DNA of 64,000 bases from Camellia lanceoleosa (GCA_025200525.1 CM045762.1:76381217-76445216); one strand, 5' to 3'; positions 1 to 11,640 are shown, counted from the first letter of the stretch. Numbers and translations: made by a program. The notes: generated from the letters alone by a model not told the origin.

Positions 1-563
1 CTGCAGCGTCCTTACACTTACTAGCCTCAGGGCCATCCTCCTAAGATATGAAGTCTGGCTCCCAACATCGTCACAAAATAATAGATTATCTTGCCACCCT
101 TGCAAACTTTAACAATTTTAGGTAAATCTCTAGACAACTTGTCGCTCCTCTTGTGTCTGTTACTTGTAAGTTTTGCTTTCTTATCTCGAATGTCCTCCTA
201 CCCCGATAACTTTATCCCAACAACTTTACCAGTCTTGGGGACTTCTTCAATCGACAGTTTAATGAAAAAGATTGCACCAGAGTAATGTGTCTCTTGTAAT
301 GCGAGCAACTTTTCTAAGGCATTTATAGTCACAATTTTCTTACTGAGCCTCGCTTTTACGCATTGGTGGTAACTTGATCGAACAACTGTATACCGATGCA
401 TCCACCCCCTACCTAGTATCAAATGGTAGTTTGTCTCTGCCTCAATTACATGGAACTTTTTTGTGGCACAGATTTCTCCCACTGCCAAATCTACTACAAG
501 ATGTCCTTTAGTAACTTTGTTTTCCCTACGAAAACCTGTCATAATGATGGGTTGACAGACCAT
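1..563 (-). pseudogene. Protease-region remnant of gypsy element A
   Basis: The 198-563 frame encodes the retropepsin-like region of a gypsy polyprotein: 'HVIEAETNYHLILGRGWMH' matches the usual 'fhVi...YNaILGRpWl' segment that follows the aspartic protease active site, and 'HQCVKARLSKK' is the usual downstream stretch. The frame is interrupted on both sides and the element is cut by the window edge. Nearly the same protein segment occurs at 19520-19885 (B), and the start of its continuation at 63696-63986 (C). Confidence 0.75.
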
Positions 564-639
564 CCGAGATTCTAGAATTCCTGCATAATGTTGATTGATA
601 CACCTCCATCAAGGAAGGCGCACTTAAACTCTACACCAT

Positions 640-2419
640 TCACATAAACTGTGACGAACGACGATTATGTGGGTATGGATATGCATGATTGGCCTCTAAG
701 AATGTGATAGAACTATGGTCTTCTCGAACCCGTTGAGGTGCACACTCTTTGGCCTTAGTGCTTTTGGTGTGGTATGATTTAGAAATATTGATGTGAGCTT
801 TAGTTGCTTCCAACCTAGCGACCTGGCTCAATCCCAATTGATCGAAGAAGTTAAGAAATTTAACAGAGTTCTGTAAGGCATGGGCATGAGTATCCTTTGT
901 GGCCATTGCTACTGTAGGTTGTGCCTTAGGAAGTTGCCTCGTCGCCATCTCGTCCAACTCGTCATAATAAGACGCCATGTGTACTTGATCGTGTACTGGC
1001 CCAAGGTATCCAACCATGCTTATATTCTTTCCATTTTCCTTGTGATTAGGATATAGGTCCTTTCTCACGTTACGATGATCCACATCTTGAAATTTCAACT
1101 CATTCACCGTGACTTTCCTATTAAAGATATTTTTCAAAGTCCAATTATCCCTTATCGAGTGTTTGGTGGCTCAGTGGTAGACATAGTAGTCTGAGCTCTC
1201 TTTTTCCATTTTGCTATAGTTCTCCATCAGTTATCCATTCCTTGACCAAAGTTTTAATGTTCTCAATACTGCAGGGATAAGAACTCTTGTATTCATAACT
1301 CTTACTTTTTCTGGATGTAGACGTCTCCCCTCGCAGGCGACTCCCTCATTGGGAGGTTACTGCTGCAACTCTACTACTACGAGAGTACCAATAATCTTCA
1401 TGAGGCCTGGGTAGTGCACCTGTGACATTGAGATTTCTGGCCGTCTCAATTAGAGCTAAGAAGGTAGGTAGTCCATGGTTTACCAGGAACATCTTATAGT
1501 CGCATAAGCCACATTTCATACAGATGCTAACTAATTGGGCCTCGTCCACTGGCTCGTGGCAATCGATTGCCTTGTCCTGGAATCGTTTGACAAAATCCAA
1601 GATGTCTTCACCCTATTTCTGAGTATCTCGGACAAGTGTAAACATGGTAACCTTATCTTGGATTTGGAAGAACTTGGTATGGAACTTGTTCACCTTATCT
1701 TCCCAACTCTTGATCGAATTAGGTGCTAGGTTCACATACTAGTTGTTAGCCATTTTAGTGAGCAACTTGGAGAACTCCCGCACGCGTAGGGAATGATTGG
1801 TGCCATGGATACCAAGGGTTTCGATGAACCGCACCACATGCTCTCTCACATTGTCTTGCTATCCATCAAACTCCACAAATTTGGGTACCGTATATCTGAT
1901 CGGATAGGGCATAACAAAAATCTCATGCGAGTACGGGGCCTTAACATCTGAGTCTGGTAACAACGGTAATTGCTTCTTGATATGTTTTTGCTCGAGCATA
2001 GCTTGGACATTAGGTATGTTAACGAAGTGGTTGGGCTAATAAGGGTTAATATGTCCTTGTAGCTGAACCAACGACAATACCATTAGCCAAAGGAATTGCC
2101 AGAGGGTTTGGCACCTGGATCGGGGCCTGGTTCTCAGGGTATTGGTTTAACGCTGGTTTAGGAACTACTACAGGAGGAAGGACTTGTGCCGGAGGAGCTT
2201 GCGTTGGTTTGGCCATCATGCCCAAAATGGCCTCAGTGATGGTTTGTAAGGAGACCAGAATCTCTCTCTGTGTGTCTTGCAGAGACTGGACCGTTTCAAT
2301 GATGATGTTATGGTCATGGTTTTTGGCAAGTGCTGCTTTGTCGTTGGAAGACCTTTGCTGCTGAGGCTATTAATGAACCTCATTTTCTGCCATTCTTTTT
2401 GGTGTCGTGTGTAAATCAC
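640..2419 (-). pseudogene. gag remnant of gypsy element A
   Basis: Three separated open stretches (2216-2419, 1346-1600, 640-1137) carry Gag-like sequence. The middle one is the retrotransposon gag core: residues FVKRFQDKAIDCHEP and a following 'LPTFLALIETARNL' segment match the pattern of plant gypsy Gag. The 640-1137 part is the Gag C-terminal/linker region, with 'LYPNHKENGKNISMVGYLG'. Stops and frameshifts separate the pieces, so no full Gag can be made. The same segments recur in remnant B at 20146-21700. Confidence 0.75.
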
Positions 2420-2450
2420 TACGAGTATTAACCATAATATCGCTTAGAGA

Positions 2451-3938
2451 GACAAATCTATGTTAATGAGTCAATAATCTGGGTTAGCTAGAGAGTGAGT
2501 AACCATGTGAGGGTAGAGCAAGTGGTTCAGAAAAAAGAAAATGGTAGTGCAATCCAACATTGTAACATTTTATTACTGTCTAGAAACATTTACCTGGCTC
2601 ATAACTTGATAAATTTTCAAAACTTGTTTTATATATTATTTTTTTATCAGCAAAAAAATAAAAATAAAAATAAAAATCGTTGTTAAAAATTAGTATAAAA
2701 ATCAAACATTGAGATAAACTTCAACAAAAAAATTTCCAGTCCAAATTAGTATAGTGTTGTGAGGGCCCATGGGCCTTGTTCTAAGCCTATGTCGTTGATC
2801 TGAACCGTTCATATTGTATGGTTCGTCGAGTAGATCATTTATGAAAAAAATAAGATTAATTGAATATCTGTAAACTCAAAACAAAACCACATTAGTTTTC
2901 AAAAACATAAATGATTAGAATAATTTTGATAATTTATTTTAAAATAATTAAGACTTAATCATAGAGTTTCATATGTCCAATAATTTGAGTTTTTCTATAA
3001 ATAATATATTTAACAAATTTTATAATATAAATAATTTAAATTATTAAAATAAACTCGAGACAAGTTGTCATTGAATATCACCGCACCTTAATAACTATGC
3101 TAGCACTAAACCAAAGAGCAAACAAGGAAAACAAAATAACCAAAGCCAAAAAGTATTAGTTGGTCAAAGCAGGATGACTATTGAAACACTTAGGTTGTGT
3201 TTGATTGTATTTTCAAATTAACTTTCAACAGGTGAATTCTCCCTTGACGTTTGGATAGGACACTCAAAATATGATTCCGCGTGTTAATTCAAATTACGGT
3301 TTGAAAATCCGTTTGGCATCTTGTAGTTCATTTCTCTGCTTTCAACGTGTCTGTCTTCTTCCTCTTTTGCTCTGAAAAGCTTTCCCTTCCTTCTCCATCG
3401 TCTCTGAAAATTTCTTGTCACCCTCGTCTTTCTTTCTCTTTTGATCAGAAAAGCTTCTATGTCTTTCTCCATCGTATTTGAAAATTTCGCGTGAACCTCA
3501 TATTTCTTCTCTGTATCAAACATCAGACATAAAAGCTTCGACTATCTGATAGGAAACTGAGTGGGAGGTGTGAGATGGGATGACCGGCCAATTGACCTCC
3601 CGGTTGTCCCAGTCACACTTCCTGCTCTTCGACTATCTGAAGCTAAGGTTCAGGTTGTTTTTTATTTTTTATTTTTATTTCTTATCTATTATTTTTTTAA
3701 TTATTAATTATTTTTAAATTATACAAATTTGCCCTCTTTAAGATTATTATTATTATTATTATTATTATTTTTGAAAAAAAAGAAGAAAGTGACTGCACAA
3801 ACGTGGGATTCAAAGTATAAAATTTAATTATTTCAATAAAATATGACAAAATTTTTTTTTTTTTTTCATTTCTCGCAATTAGTGTTGATAAATTATCTTA
3901 CAATTGATCATTTATAACTCAAAACAAGTATAAAAAAA
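2451..3938. other. Non-coding, AT-rich stretch with gypsy-flank homology
   Basis: No gene is visible. About 2480-3190 is shared with 21760-22655 (upstream of gag in remnant B), so it is probably 5' untranslated or LTR-derived sequence of the same gypsy family. No clean primer-binding site was found. From 3190 on the sequence is low complexity and includes an (ATT)n tract near 3747-3769. Confidence 0.5.
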
Positions 3939-4179
3939 GGGATTTTTATTAATAAGTCCAATTTAGAAGTGTTTTAACCCAAGAAGTCCATGAAGAAATT
4001 TTTAACCCATTTAGTCCCATGTATGTATAGTTTTATTCCATAAAGTCCATTTTCTTGATTTACACTATTTTCTTGGACACTTATGCCCTTATATTCAATT
4101 TTGATACCCTTATAAATATTTTTTGAACGATTAGCAATTTAATGATGTGAACATTCATATTTTAAAATTCATATTGGTA

Positions 4180-5350
4180 GGAATGTAAAATTGGCCTGTG
4201 GGCGGCCCGAAACCTGCCCGCGAGTCGGAGCGGGCCCGGCTCGTTGACAATGTGAATATTCATATTGACATGTTAACATTCATATTAATAGGAGTGTAAA
4301 ATTGACCCGGGTCCCGTGGTAGCGAAACTCGCTCGCGGCCTATGGGCGGCCCGGGACGGGCTCGGTCCGGCCCATTGACAATGTGAATATTCACATTGAC
4401 ATGTTAACATTCACATTGATAAGAGTATAAAATTGGTCCGCGGCCCATGGGCGACCAAAAGTCTGCCCGAGGCCCGGGGAGGGCCCGGCCCGGCCCGTTG
4501 ACAATGTGAATATTCACATTGACATGTTAACATTCACATTAATAGCAGTGTAAAATTAGCCCGCGCCTCACAGCTTCCCAAAACCAGCTCACGGCCCGTG
4601 GACGGCCCGGGGCGGGCCGGCCCGGCCTGTTGACAATGTGAATATTCACATAGACATGTTAACATTCACATTGATAAGAGTATAAAATTAGCTAACCCGG
4701 CCCGACCCGTTGACAATGTGAATATTCACATTAATAGGAGTGTAAAATTGGCCCCCGTCCCGTGGCGACGCAAAACCCGCCAGCGACTCATGGGCGGACC
4801 AGGGCAGGCCCAATCCGGCCCGTTGACACTGTGAATATTTACATTGACATGTTAACATTCACATTGATAAGAGTATAAAATTGGCCTGCGGCCCATGGGC
4901 GGCCCAAAGCCCGCCCGCAGCCCGGGGTGGGCCCAACCCGGCTCGATCCGTTGACAATGTGAATATTCACATTGACATGTGAATATTTATATTGATAGGA
5001 GTGTAAAATTAACCCGCGCCCCGCGGCTACCCGAAAAACACCGGCGACTCGTGGATGGCCTGGGGTGGGCCCGGCCTAGCTTGTTGACAATGTGAATATT
5101 CACATTGACATATTAACATTCACATTGATAAGAGTGTAAAATTGGCCCGTGACCCGTGGGCAGCTCGAAGCCCGACCTCGAGTTGTGGCGGGCCCGGCCC
5201 GTTGGCAATGTGAACATTCACATTGATATGTTAACATTCACATTGATAGGAGTGTAAAATTGGCAGCGGGCTTGGCGGCCGCGTGACAATGTAAATATTC
5301 ACATTGACATGTTAATATTAATATTGATAGGAGTGTAAAATTTATCCATT
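4180..5350 (+). repeat. Minisatellite array, forward half
   Basis: About ten units of roughly 80-130 bp. Each has an AT-rich core, TTGACAATGTGAATATTCAC then ATTGACATGTTAACATTCAC, then ATTGATAAGAGTGTAAAATT, followed by a variable GC-rich linker made of GGCCCG/GCCCGC motifs. The core contains the perfect 18-bp palindrome AATGTGAATATTCACATT. The linkers diverge much more than the cores. Confidence 0.9.
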
Positions 5351-5389
5351 GCTGAAACTTCGCTGCGGCGGTAGGCAGGACCCAAACCC

Positions 5390-6400
5390 GGCGTGCAATA
5401 TGGGGCGATTCAATTTTACACTCTTATCAATGTGAATGTTAACATGTCAATGTGAATATTCACATTGTCAACAAAGCTCGGGCCGCCTCGAGCGAGTTTC
5501 GCCGACCCACGGACACGGGTTAATGTTACACTCTTATCAATGTGAATGTTAACATGACAATGTGAATATTCACGTTGTCAATAAAGGGCCCACCGCTCGG
5601 CCGGCCGCCCACGGTCACGCCAATTTTACACTATTATCAATGTTAATGTTAATATGTCAATGTGAATATTCACATTGTCAACGGGTCGCAGCCCGATACG
5701 GCTGGCTTCGCCACGCGCCACGCTAATTTTACACTCCTATCAATGTGAATATTAATATGTCAATGTGAATATTCACATTGTCAACGGGCGCAAGCCGACT
5801 TCGCCAATGGGGCCTTGAGTCAATTGTACACTCTTATCAATGTGAATGTTAATATGTCAATGTGAATATTCACATTGTCAACAAAGTCGCCAGCTCGCTT
5901 CGGGCCGTAATGGTTCGGGCATCCATGAGACGTGGGCTAATTTTATACTCTTATAAATGTGAATGTTAGCATGTCATTGTGAATATTCACATTATCAACG
6001 GGTCGGGCCAGGCCCGTCTAGGGTAGCCCACGAGCCGCGGGCTGGTTTCGGGCCGGTCACAAGCCGCGGGTTAATTTTACACTCCTATCAATGTAAATGT
6101 TAATATGTTAATGTAAATTTTCACATTGTCAACGGGCCGGGCCTGGCCTTTGGGTTGCGCACGGGTCATGGGCTAATTTTACACTCTTATCAATGTTAAT
6201 GTTAATATGTCAATGTGAATATTCACATTATGAACGGGCCGACCTGAGCCCGCCCCGGGCGGCGGGCTGGCTTCGGGCCGCAGGCCAATTTTACACTCCT
6301 ATCAATGTGAATTTTAACTTGTCAATGTGAATATTCACATTATTAACGGGCCTGTCCTATTTTTTTGGCTTGTCGGCCGGCCCGACTCGACTTGAATTTT
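5390..6400 (-). repeat. Minisatellite array, inverted half
   Basis: About nine units of the same minisatellite in the opposite orientation (AATTTTACACTCTTATCAAT, then AATGTTAACATGTCAATGTG, then AATATTCACATTGTCAAC, then a GC-rich linker). Together with 4180-5350 it makes one head-to-head inverted array centred near 5390. Confidence 0.9.
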
Positions 6401-6655
6401 TCCGGGCACCCACGAGGATCGACATGGGCCGGGCCCCTATACATTGACGATATGAACATTCATATTGATGGTGTGAACATTCACATTATGAGTATTTTAG
6501 TAATTATGTCACCCATAGGACTTATTGAAATATAAGAAAATAATGTGAACTAAATGGAACATAGTTCTTATCTCAAATTGGACCTAATAGAATAGTCAAA
6601 AAGAATATGGGTTGAAATAAAACTCTTAAAAAATAGATTTATCAAAAAAGCTCCC

Positions 6656-7189
6656 ATAAAAAAAATATGTTTATCTATATACATTTTGAATGTTATTTTT
6701 CACTTCTTATATTTGTAGAAATTGATATTCTAATTTACACTCCGTTTTTGAAGATACAACGTTATTGGATCAAAAGTGTCATAGGATGTGGTTTCAAATT
6801 TTTTTTATTTTATTTTAGTTTAATTCTATACGAAAATGCTAGTATTTTGAAAATGAAAACTTCTTCAATAATATAAAATCCATCATCTTCAAGTTTTCTT
6901 ATTTTTCTTTTTCTTTGGTTTATTTATTTATTTATCCACTAGCTAATAAAGTGCGCCTCTAACTTTCCCAATAAAAAAATTTCGGAACAGCACAGCCTAA
7001 AGTTGACAACTTCCATCTTCCAATGCATTCAATCATAATGTACCTGTAAATGGAAATGTCAACCGTCGAACTCTGCTACCGACCGCCATTTGCCTTTGCA
7101 TTTTCACTCTATATAAGTCCTACAATGTGCCATCTCTCTCTCTCCATCTTTCTCTTTCTCACACACACACACAGAGATATCCCTCCAAC
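6656..7189 (+). promoter_or_regulatory. Promoter and 5' leader of DUF26 gene copy 1
   Basis: A good TATA box, TATATAAG, lies at 7110-7117, about 75 bp before the start codon. The presumed leader contains a CT-rich tract and a (CA)n tract before CCCTCCAACATG. The stretch 6661-7047 is repeated at 37102-37839, which is the displaced upstream region of gene copy 2, so the whole interval is likely ancestral promoter. The foldback element ends directly at its left edge. Confidence 0.65.
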
Positions 7190-7918
7190 ATGTCTTCCTC
7201 AACATTCACCTCCTCTCTCTACCTTCTTTCCTTCACTCTTCTTATCCAAATTGTCATTGGAGTCAACCCTATCTTCCATTTTTGTTCAAGTCCTGGAAAT
7301 TTCAGTGCTAATAGCCCTTATGAATCAAACTTGAACAAGCTTATGAGCTATCTCTACCTCAAAACCCCTCCAACAGGGTTCGGTGTTGGTTCAGTGCGAC
7401 AATACCATGACATAGCCAACGGCCTCTCTCTCTGTCGTGGTGATGTCAACTCCACAGACTGCGCTGCCTGCGTTGCTGAAGCCAGTGGCGAGATTCGCAA
7501 ACGCTGCCCATACAACAAAGGATCGGTCATATGGTACGAAAACTGTCTCGTAAAATACTCAAACACTGATTTCTTCGGCAAAATTGATAATGGAAACAGG
7601 TTCTACATGTGGAACTTGAGAAATGTGAGCAACCCTTTGTCATTCAACCAGAAAACCAAAGATTTGTTGAGTCAGCTATCTCAACAAGCTTATGTTGCAC
7701 CAAAAATGTACGCTGCCGGAGAGTCGGAGCTCGGATATTCAGAGAAACTCTATGGGTTGGTTCAATGCACTAGAGATCTTTCTAGTGTTGATTGTAAGAA
7801 GTGTCTTGATGGAATCATAAGTGAGCTTCCAAGTTGTTGTGATGGGAAAGAAGGTGGGAGAGTAGTTGGAGGGAGTTGTAACTTCAGATATGAGATTTAT
7901 CCATTTGTGAATGCTTAG
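7190..7918 (+). CDS. Cysteine-rich repeat secretory protein (two DUF26/Gnk2 domains), copy 1
   Basis: 242 residues, intronless. Residues 1-24 form a signal peptide (Ser/Thr-rich start, then a hydrophobic core ending at IVIG). Two DUF26 (Gnk2, 'stress-antifung') domains follow, at about 27-125 and 140-240. Each carries the C-X8-C-X2-C motif: Cys82/91/94 and Cys193/202/205. Other cysteines are 32, 106, 119, 216, 217 and 230. There is no transmembrane segment or kinase domain after domain 2, so it belongs to the secreted CRRSP class rather than the CRK receptor kinases or plasmodesmal PDLPs. Relatives include the mannose-binding antifungal ginkbilobin; whether this protein binds mannose cannot be seen. 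N-X-S/T sites occur at Asn87 and Asn145. The start at 7190 was chosen because the signal peptide begins there and because in-frame upstream ATGs are not shared by copy 2. Confidence 0.95.
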   Translation: MSSSTFTSSLYLLSFTLLIQIVIGVNPIFHFCSSPGNFSANSPYESNLNKLMSYLYLKTPPTGFGVGSVRQYHDIANGLSLCRGDVNSTDCAACVAEASGEIRKRCPYNKGSVIWYENCLVKYSNTDFFGKIDNGNRFYMWNLRNVSNPLSFNQKTKDLLSQLSQQAYVAPKMYAAGESELGYSEKLYGLVQCTRDLSSVDCKKCLDGIISELPSCCDGKEGGRVVGGSCNFRYEIYPFVNA

Positions 7919-8970
7919 AGCATATCATAGTTTGTGATATTACAAATGAATAAGTGTTATAGGAGCACGCGAGGAAGAATGGATATATATTATGCCAACT
8001 TATTGGTATTTGCTGCCTGTTTTGGCTTTCTTATGTATTGTTGAATAAAATGCATCCCTATGATGATTTGTCTGTGAATGAATGATGTTGTAAAAACTAT
8101 ACATTGATGTGGTCGAGGTATGATCAATTGCTATATTTTGTATAAATGATATTTCATTGCTATAAATCAAGAAGAGCAACACTACAAAACTAGAAAAATT
8201 CAGGATTTATTCAAATTTAATTTATTTGAATGAGATTCATTCTAAGTGTGGCTCACGGCACAATAACTCTACATTTGCACTATGCGCTCATTTTTTTTTT
8301 TTTTGACAATTTTCATTGTTGATAAATCTAAACAGCAGCATTAGTCAATAAAGAATGATATAACTGATATTTTCTATATATATAAATAGATTTTTTTCTA
8401 TACATTTTTTTGCAAGAATGATGTGACTGTTTTCCATCGTTTCACTTAAATGGTTGATAGTATTAAAACACAACAGTCACATTATTCTAGATTTATTTTT
8501 TGAATGAATGAATGATTTGTGCATGAATGAATGATATTTTAAAAATATACATTGATGTGGTTGAGGTATGATCAATTACTATATTTTGTATATAGGTATT
8601 TCATTGCTATAAATCAAGAAGAGCAACATTACAAATTCAGAAAAATTCAAAATTTATCTAGGTTTAAAATTTATTCCAGGTGTGGCTTATGGTACAATAA
8701 CTCTTCATCTACACCACACTCATTTTTGGACAATTTTCATGGTTGATAAATCTAAACAGTAGCATTAGTCAATCAAGAATGATATAATTGATATTTCTCA
8801 TTTATATAAATAGATTTTCTCTATACATATTTTTACAAGAATGATGTGACTGTTTGCCATTATTTCATTCAAAATCAAAACCATAATGGTTTATAGCATT
8901 AAAACACAACTGTCACATTATTCTAAAAATAATTAGGCTGTTTAGTTTTGAGTTTTTTTTTTTCCTTTTT
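7919..8970 (+). repeat. 3' flank of gene copy 1 with a ~450 bp tandem duplication
   Basis: An AATAAA polyadenylation signal lies at 8044-8049. A unit starting near 8073 (gaatgaatgatgttgtaaaa) is repeated starting near 8527. Both include 'tgatcaattgctatattttg', 'ataaatcaagaagagcaaca', 'ggttgataaatctaaacag' and the hexamer-rich end 'aaaacacaacagtcacatta'. The same two-unit arrangement follows gene copy 2, so the tandem duplication is older than the segmental duplication. No gene is visible. Confidence 0.8.
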
Positions 8971-10887
8971 GGGTAAATTACATTTACCTCCCCTGAGGTT
9001 TCTGACAAATACAGGGACCTCCCTTGTGGTTTGAATAATTACAGTAACCTCCCCTACTTTACCTGACAATATCAAGATTCCCCCCTGCTGTCAAAAATCA
9101 CTAAACGGTGTTACTTTTTCCTTAAGAAATTACCTTATTGCCCTTCTCTTGAAAATATTAAAAAATGTTTTTGGGTTGGAGGATAGGTTTGGAGGGTTTA
9201 GAACAGTATTGTTGGATTTATTTTTTAAAAATATTAAAAAATGTTTTAAAAAAAATTATTTTTTATTTTAAATATATAATTTTTATTTAAATATTTTATT
9301 TTATTTTGTAAATATTTTAATTTTTTAATTTTAATATTTTAAACTCAAAACAAAATTTCATACTCAAATCGTAACCAAACACATAACTCAAAACTCAATT
9401 CAAAAGTTATTTTCAAACCTCATAACCAAATACATAACTCGGCACTCCACACTACTTTCAAAACTCTACATTCAAATCGTAACCAAACGCATAAGAAAAA
9501 AATTAAAATATTTAAAAATATATTTATAAAATAAAATAAAACTATATATTTAAAATAAAAATAAAAATTTTAAAATTTTTTAATATTTAAAAAATATATT
9601 TAAAATATTAAAAAAATACAACACATAGATGTATGAAATATAATGCACATTAAAATAAATAAATAAATATTTAAAATATAAAATATAAAATATTTACCCT
9701 AAAAAAATAAATTCAAGAAATTATTTCTAATTGAATTGTGATTCTATGAGTTTTGAAAAGATTTTTGAAAATTTCTAATTGGAATTGTGTAATTGGTTAA
9801 CACTCTATGAGTTTTGAAATTTTTTTTGAAAATTTCTAATTGGAATTATGATTCTAAAAGAGAACCAAACATGTTTCTAAATTATTTTTTTTTCGGAACA
9901 TGTTTTTACTCAAAAATCAATTCAAAAATTATTCAAAACTCATAACCAAACACAAACTTAAAACTCAATTCAAAACTTTTTTCAAAACTCAAAACCAAAC
10001 TTTTTCAAAAACTCTATTTTAAAAGAAAAAAATTTTCAAAAAATTTTATTTTATTTTTTAAAATTATTTTTAGAATCATGATTTGAGTGTGGAGTTGTAT
10101 TTTGAATTATGAGTTTTAAAAAGAAAAAATTTGTTTGGTTATAAATTTTGAAATTTTTTGAAATTATTTTTTTAGGTTAAATATTTATTTATTTATTTTA
10201 ATGTGTATTATATTTCATACATCTATGTGTTGTATTTTTTTTTAATATTTTAAATATTAAAGAAATTTAAAATTTAAAATTTTTATTTTTATTTTAAATA
10301 TATAGTTTTTATTTTAAATATTTTATTTTATTTTATAAATATATTTTAAAATATTTTCATTTTTTTTTATGCGTTTGGTTACGATTTGAATGTAGAGTTT
10401 TGAAAGTAGTGTGGAGTGATAAGTTATGTGTTTGGTTAGGTTTGAAAATAATTTTTTAATTGAGTTTTGAGTTATGTGTTTGGTTACGATTTGAGTGTGA
10501 AATTGTGTTTTGAGTTTAAAATATTAAAATTAAAAAATTAAAACGTTTACAAAATAAAATAAAATATTTAAATAAAAATTATATATTTAAAATAAAAATA
10601 TAATTTTTTTAAAACATTTTTTAATATTTTAAAAAAATAAATCCAAAAATACTTTTCCAAACACTCTAAACCTATCCTCTAATCCAAAAATATTTTTTAA
10701 TATTTTTAAAGGAAGGGGCAATAAAGTAATTTTTGAAGGAAAAAGTAACACCGTTTAGTGATTTTTGACAGCAGGGGGAATCTTGATATTGTCAGGTAAA
10801 GTAGGGGAGGTTACTGTAATTATTCAAACCACAAGGGAGGTCCCTGTATTTGTCAGAAACCTCAGGAGAGGTAAATGTAATTTACCC
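8971..10887. mobile_element. Long foldback (MULE-like) element with ~0.9 kb arms
   Basis: The first ~170 bp (GGGTAAATTACATTTACCTC...) and the last ~170 bp are almost perfect inverted repeats. The inverted similarity then continues more loosely almost to the middle (about 9929): 'aaccaaacgcataa' in the left arm pairs with 'ttatgcgtttggtt' in the right, and 'actccacactactttcaaaa' with its complement. GGGTAAATTACA ends are common in plant Mutator-like elements. The flanking nine bases (TTCCTTTTT and ATTATTTTT) agree at six positions only, so the target duplication is degraded or uncertain. There is no transposase. Gene copy 2's flank at about 49620-49660 shows the uninterrupted site. Confidence 0.85.
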
Positions 10888-11640
10888 ATTATTTTTTTTT
10901 TTTTGAGTTTTTAATTCTAATTTTTGTATTTTTAATGATTTTTAAAAATATTTTAATTAATTCTTTTCTTATAATTTTAGATCCACTTAATCTTAATATA
11001 TTTAAAAAGTAAAAAATTTGTACAAATTTTTTTTTTTTATAAAATTCATGCAATATAGCAAAATACGAAAATGTGCTGAATTTTTATTTTTTTTAATATT
11101 GTTTTTTGTATTGGATGAATCTTTCTAAGTTTTTTTCCAAAAATATTATATTTTTTGAGCATATTTAGATTAAGTGTATCTAAAAAATAAAAAATTTTGC
11201 ACAAAATATTAAAAAAAATCCACTAGAGAAAAAAACAAGGAAAAAAAAATTTTAATTTTCTAAAAAGTGGATTTAATTTTTTGGAAACAAATATGGTGAT
11301 TATGTTTTTGACTAAAAATGAAAAACCTTCCTAGACGGATTTTAATTACCAAAAAAAGGAAGGAAATACAATTCAGTGTAGATTTAGAAGAAAAAAAAAT
11401 TACACTCAAGTGGTAAACTTTATAAATATTAATAATTAAAATTTTAAACTTTTTCATGTATTTGTAAATATATATATATGCTTTTTTAAAATTCACTTAA
11501 TTGTAATTTCTCCACAAAAAAATAAACAAATAAATAAAATAAAAGAAAAGAAAACTAAGGCTATATTATTTTGGAGATTTTTTTTAAGGTCCTTGATATT
11601 AAGATTTTATAGCATAAAGGATACCAAATATTTTCATAAT
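10888..11640. other. AT-rich non-coding flank
   Basis: 10900-11080 continues the segmental duplication (it matches 49640-49850). Beyond that I see poly-A/T-rich, low-complexity sequence and no supported gene. Confidence 0.6.

Larger units (their letters stand above)
1..2450 (-). mobile_element. Ty3/gypsy (Tat-like) remnant A: gag and protease part
   Basis: Decayed LTR-retrotransposon body read from the minus strand, so gag lies at the high coordinates and the element runs off the left edge into protease/RT. Position 1 aligns with about 19324 in remnant B and the two stay recognisably alike to about 3190/22655, including non-coding sequence upstream of gag. Reading frames are broken many times. 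The Tat-like assignment rests on the gag and protease-region motifs and on similarity to remnants B and C, which carry Tat-type RT, RNase H and integrase. No autonomous function is expected. Confidence 0.85.
3939..6655. mobile_element. Mutator-type foldback element built from an inverted minisatellite
   Basis: The block begins GGGATTTTTATTAATAAG and ends ATCAAAAAAGCTCCC. It is flanked on both sides by the same nine bases, ATAAAAAAA (3930-3938 and 6656-6664), the target-duplication length of Mutator-superfamily elements; the run of A makes chance agreement easier than usual. The ends are imperfect inverted repeats: GGGTTAAAA-like and 'tttagtcccat / ggaacatag' segments recur inverted. The interior is a minisatellite whose units point right in 4180-5350 and left in 5400-6400. 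There is no transposase ORF, so it would be non-autonomous. The superfamily call is an inference from TSD length and GGG...CCC ends. Confidence 0.7.

Noticed and set aside
4180..6400. CRISPR-like appearance of regularly spaced palindromic repeats with variable linkers
   Set aside because: The sequence is a plant nuclear region, the 'spacers' are related GC-rich variants rather than unique, the units invert at the middle and no cas genes exist. It is a minisatellite in a transposon-like unit.
7050..7334. 94-aa frame overlapping the start of gene copy 1
   Set aside because: Different frame from the conserved signal peptide and DUF26 domains; begins upstream of the expected transcript start.
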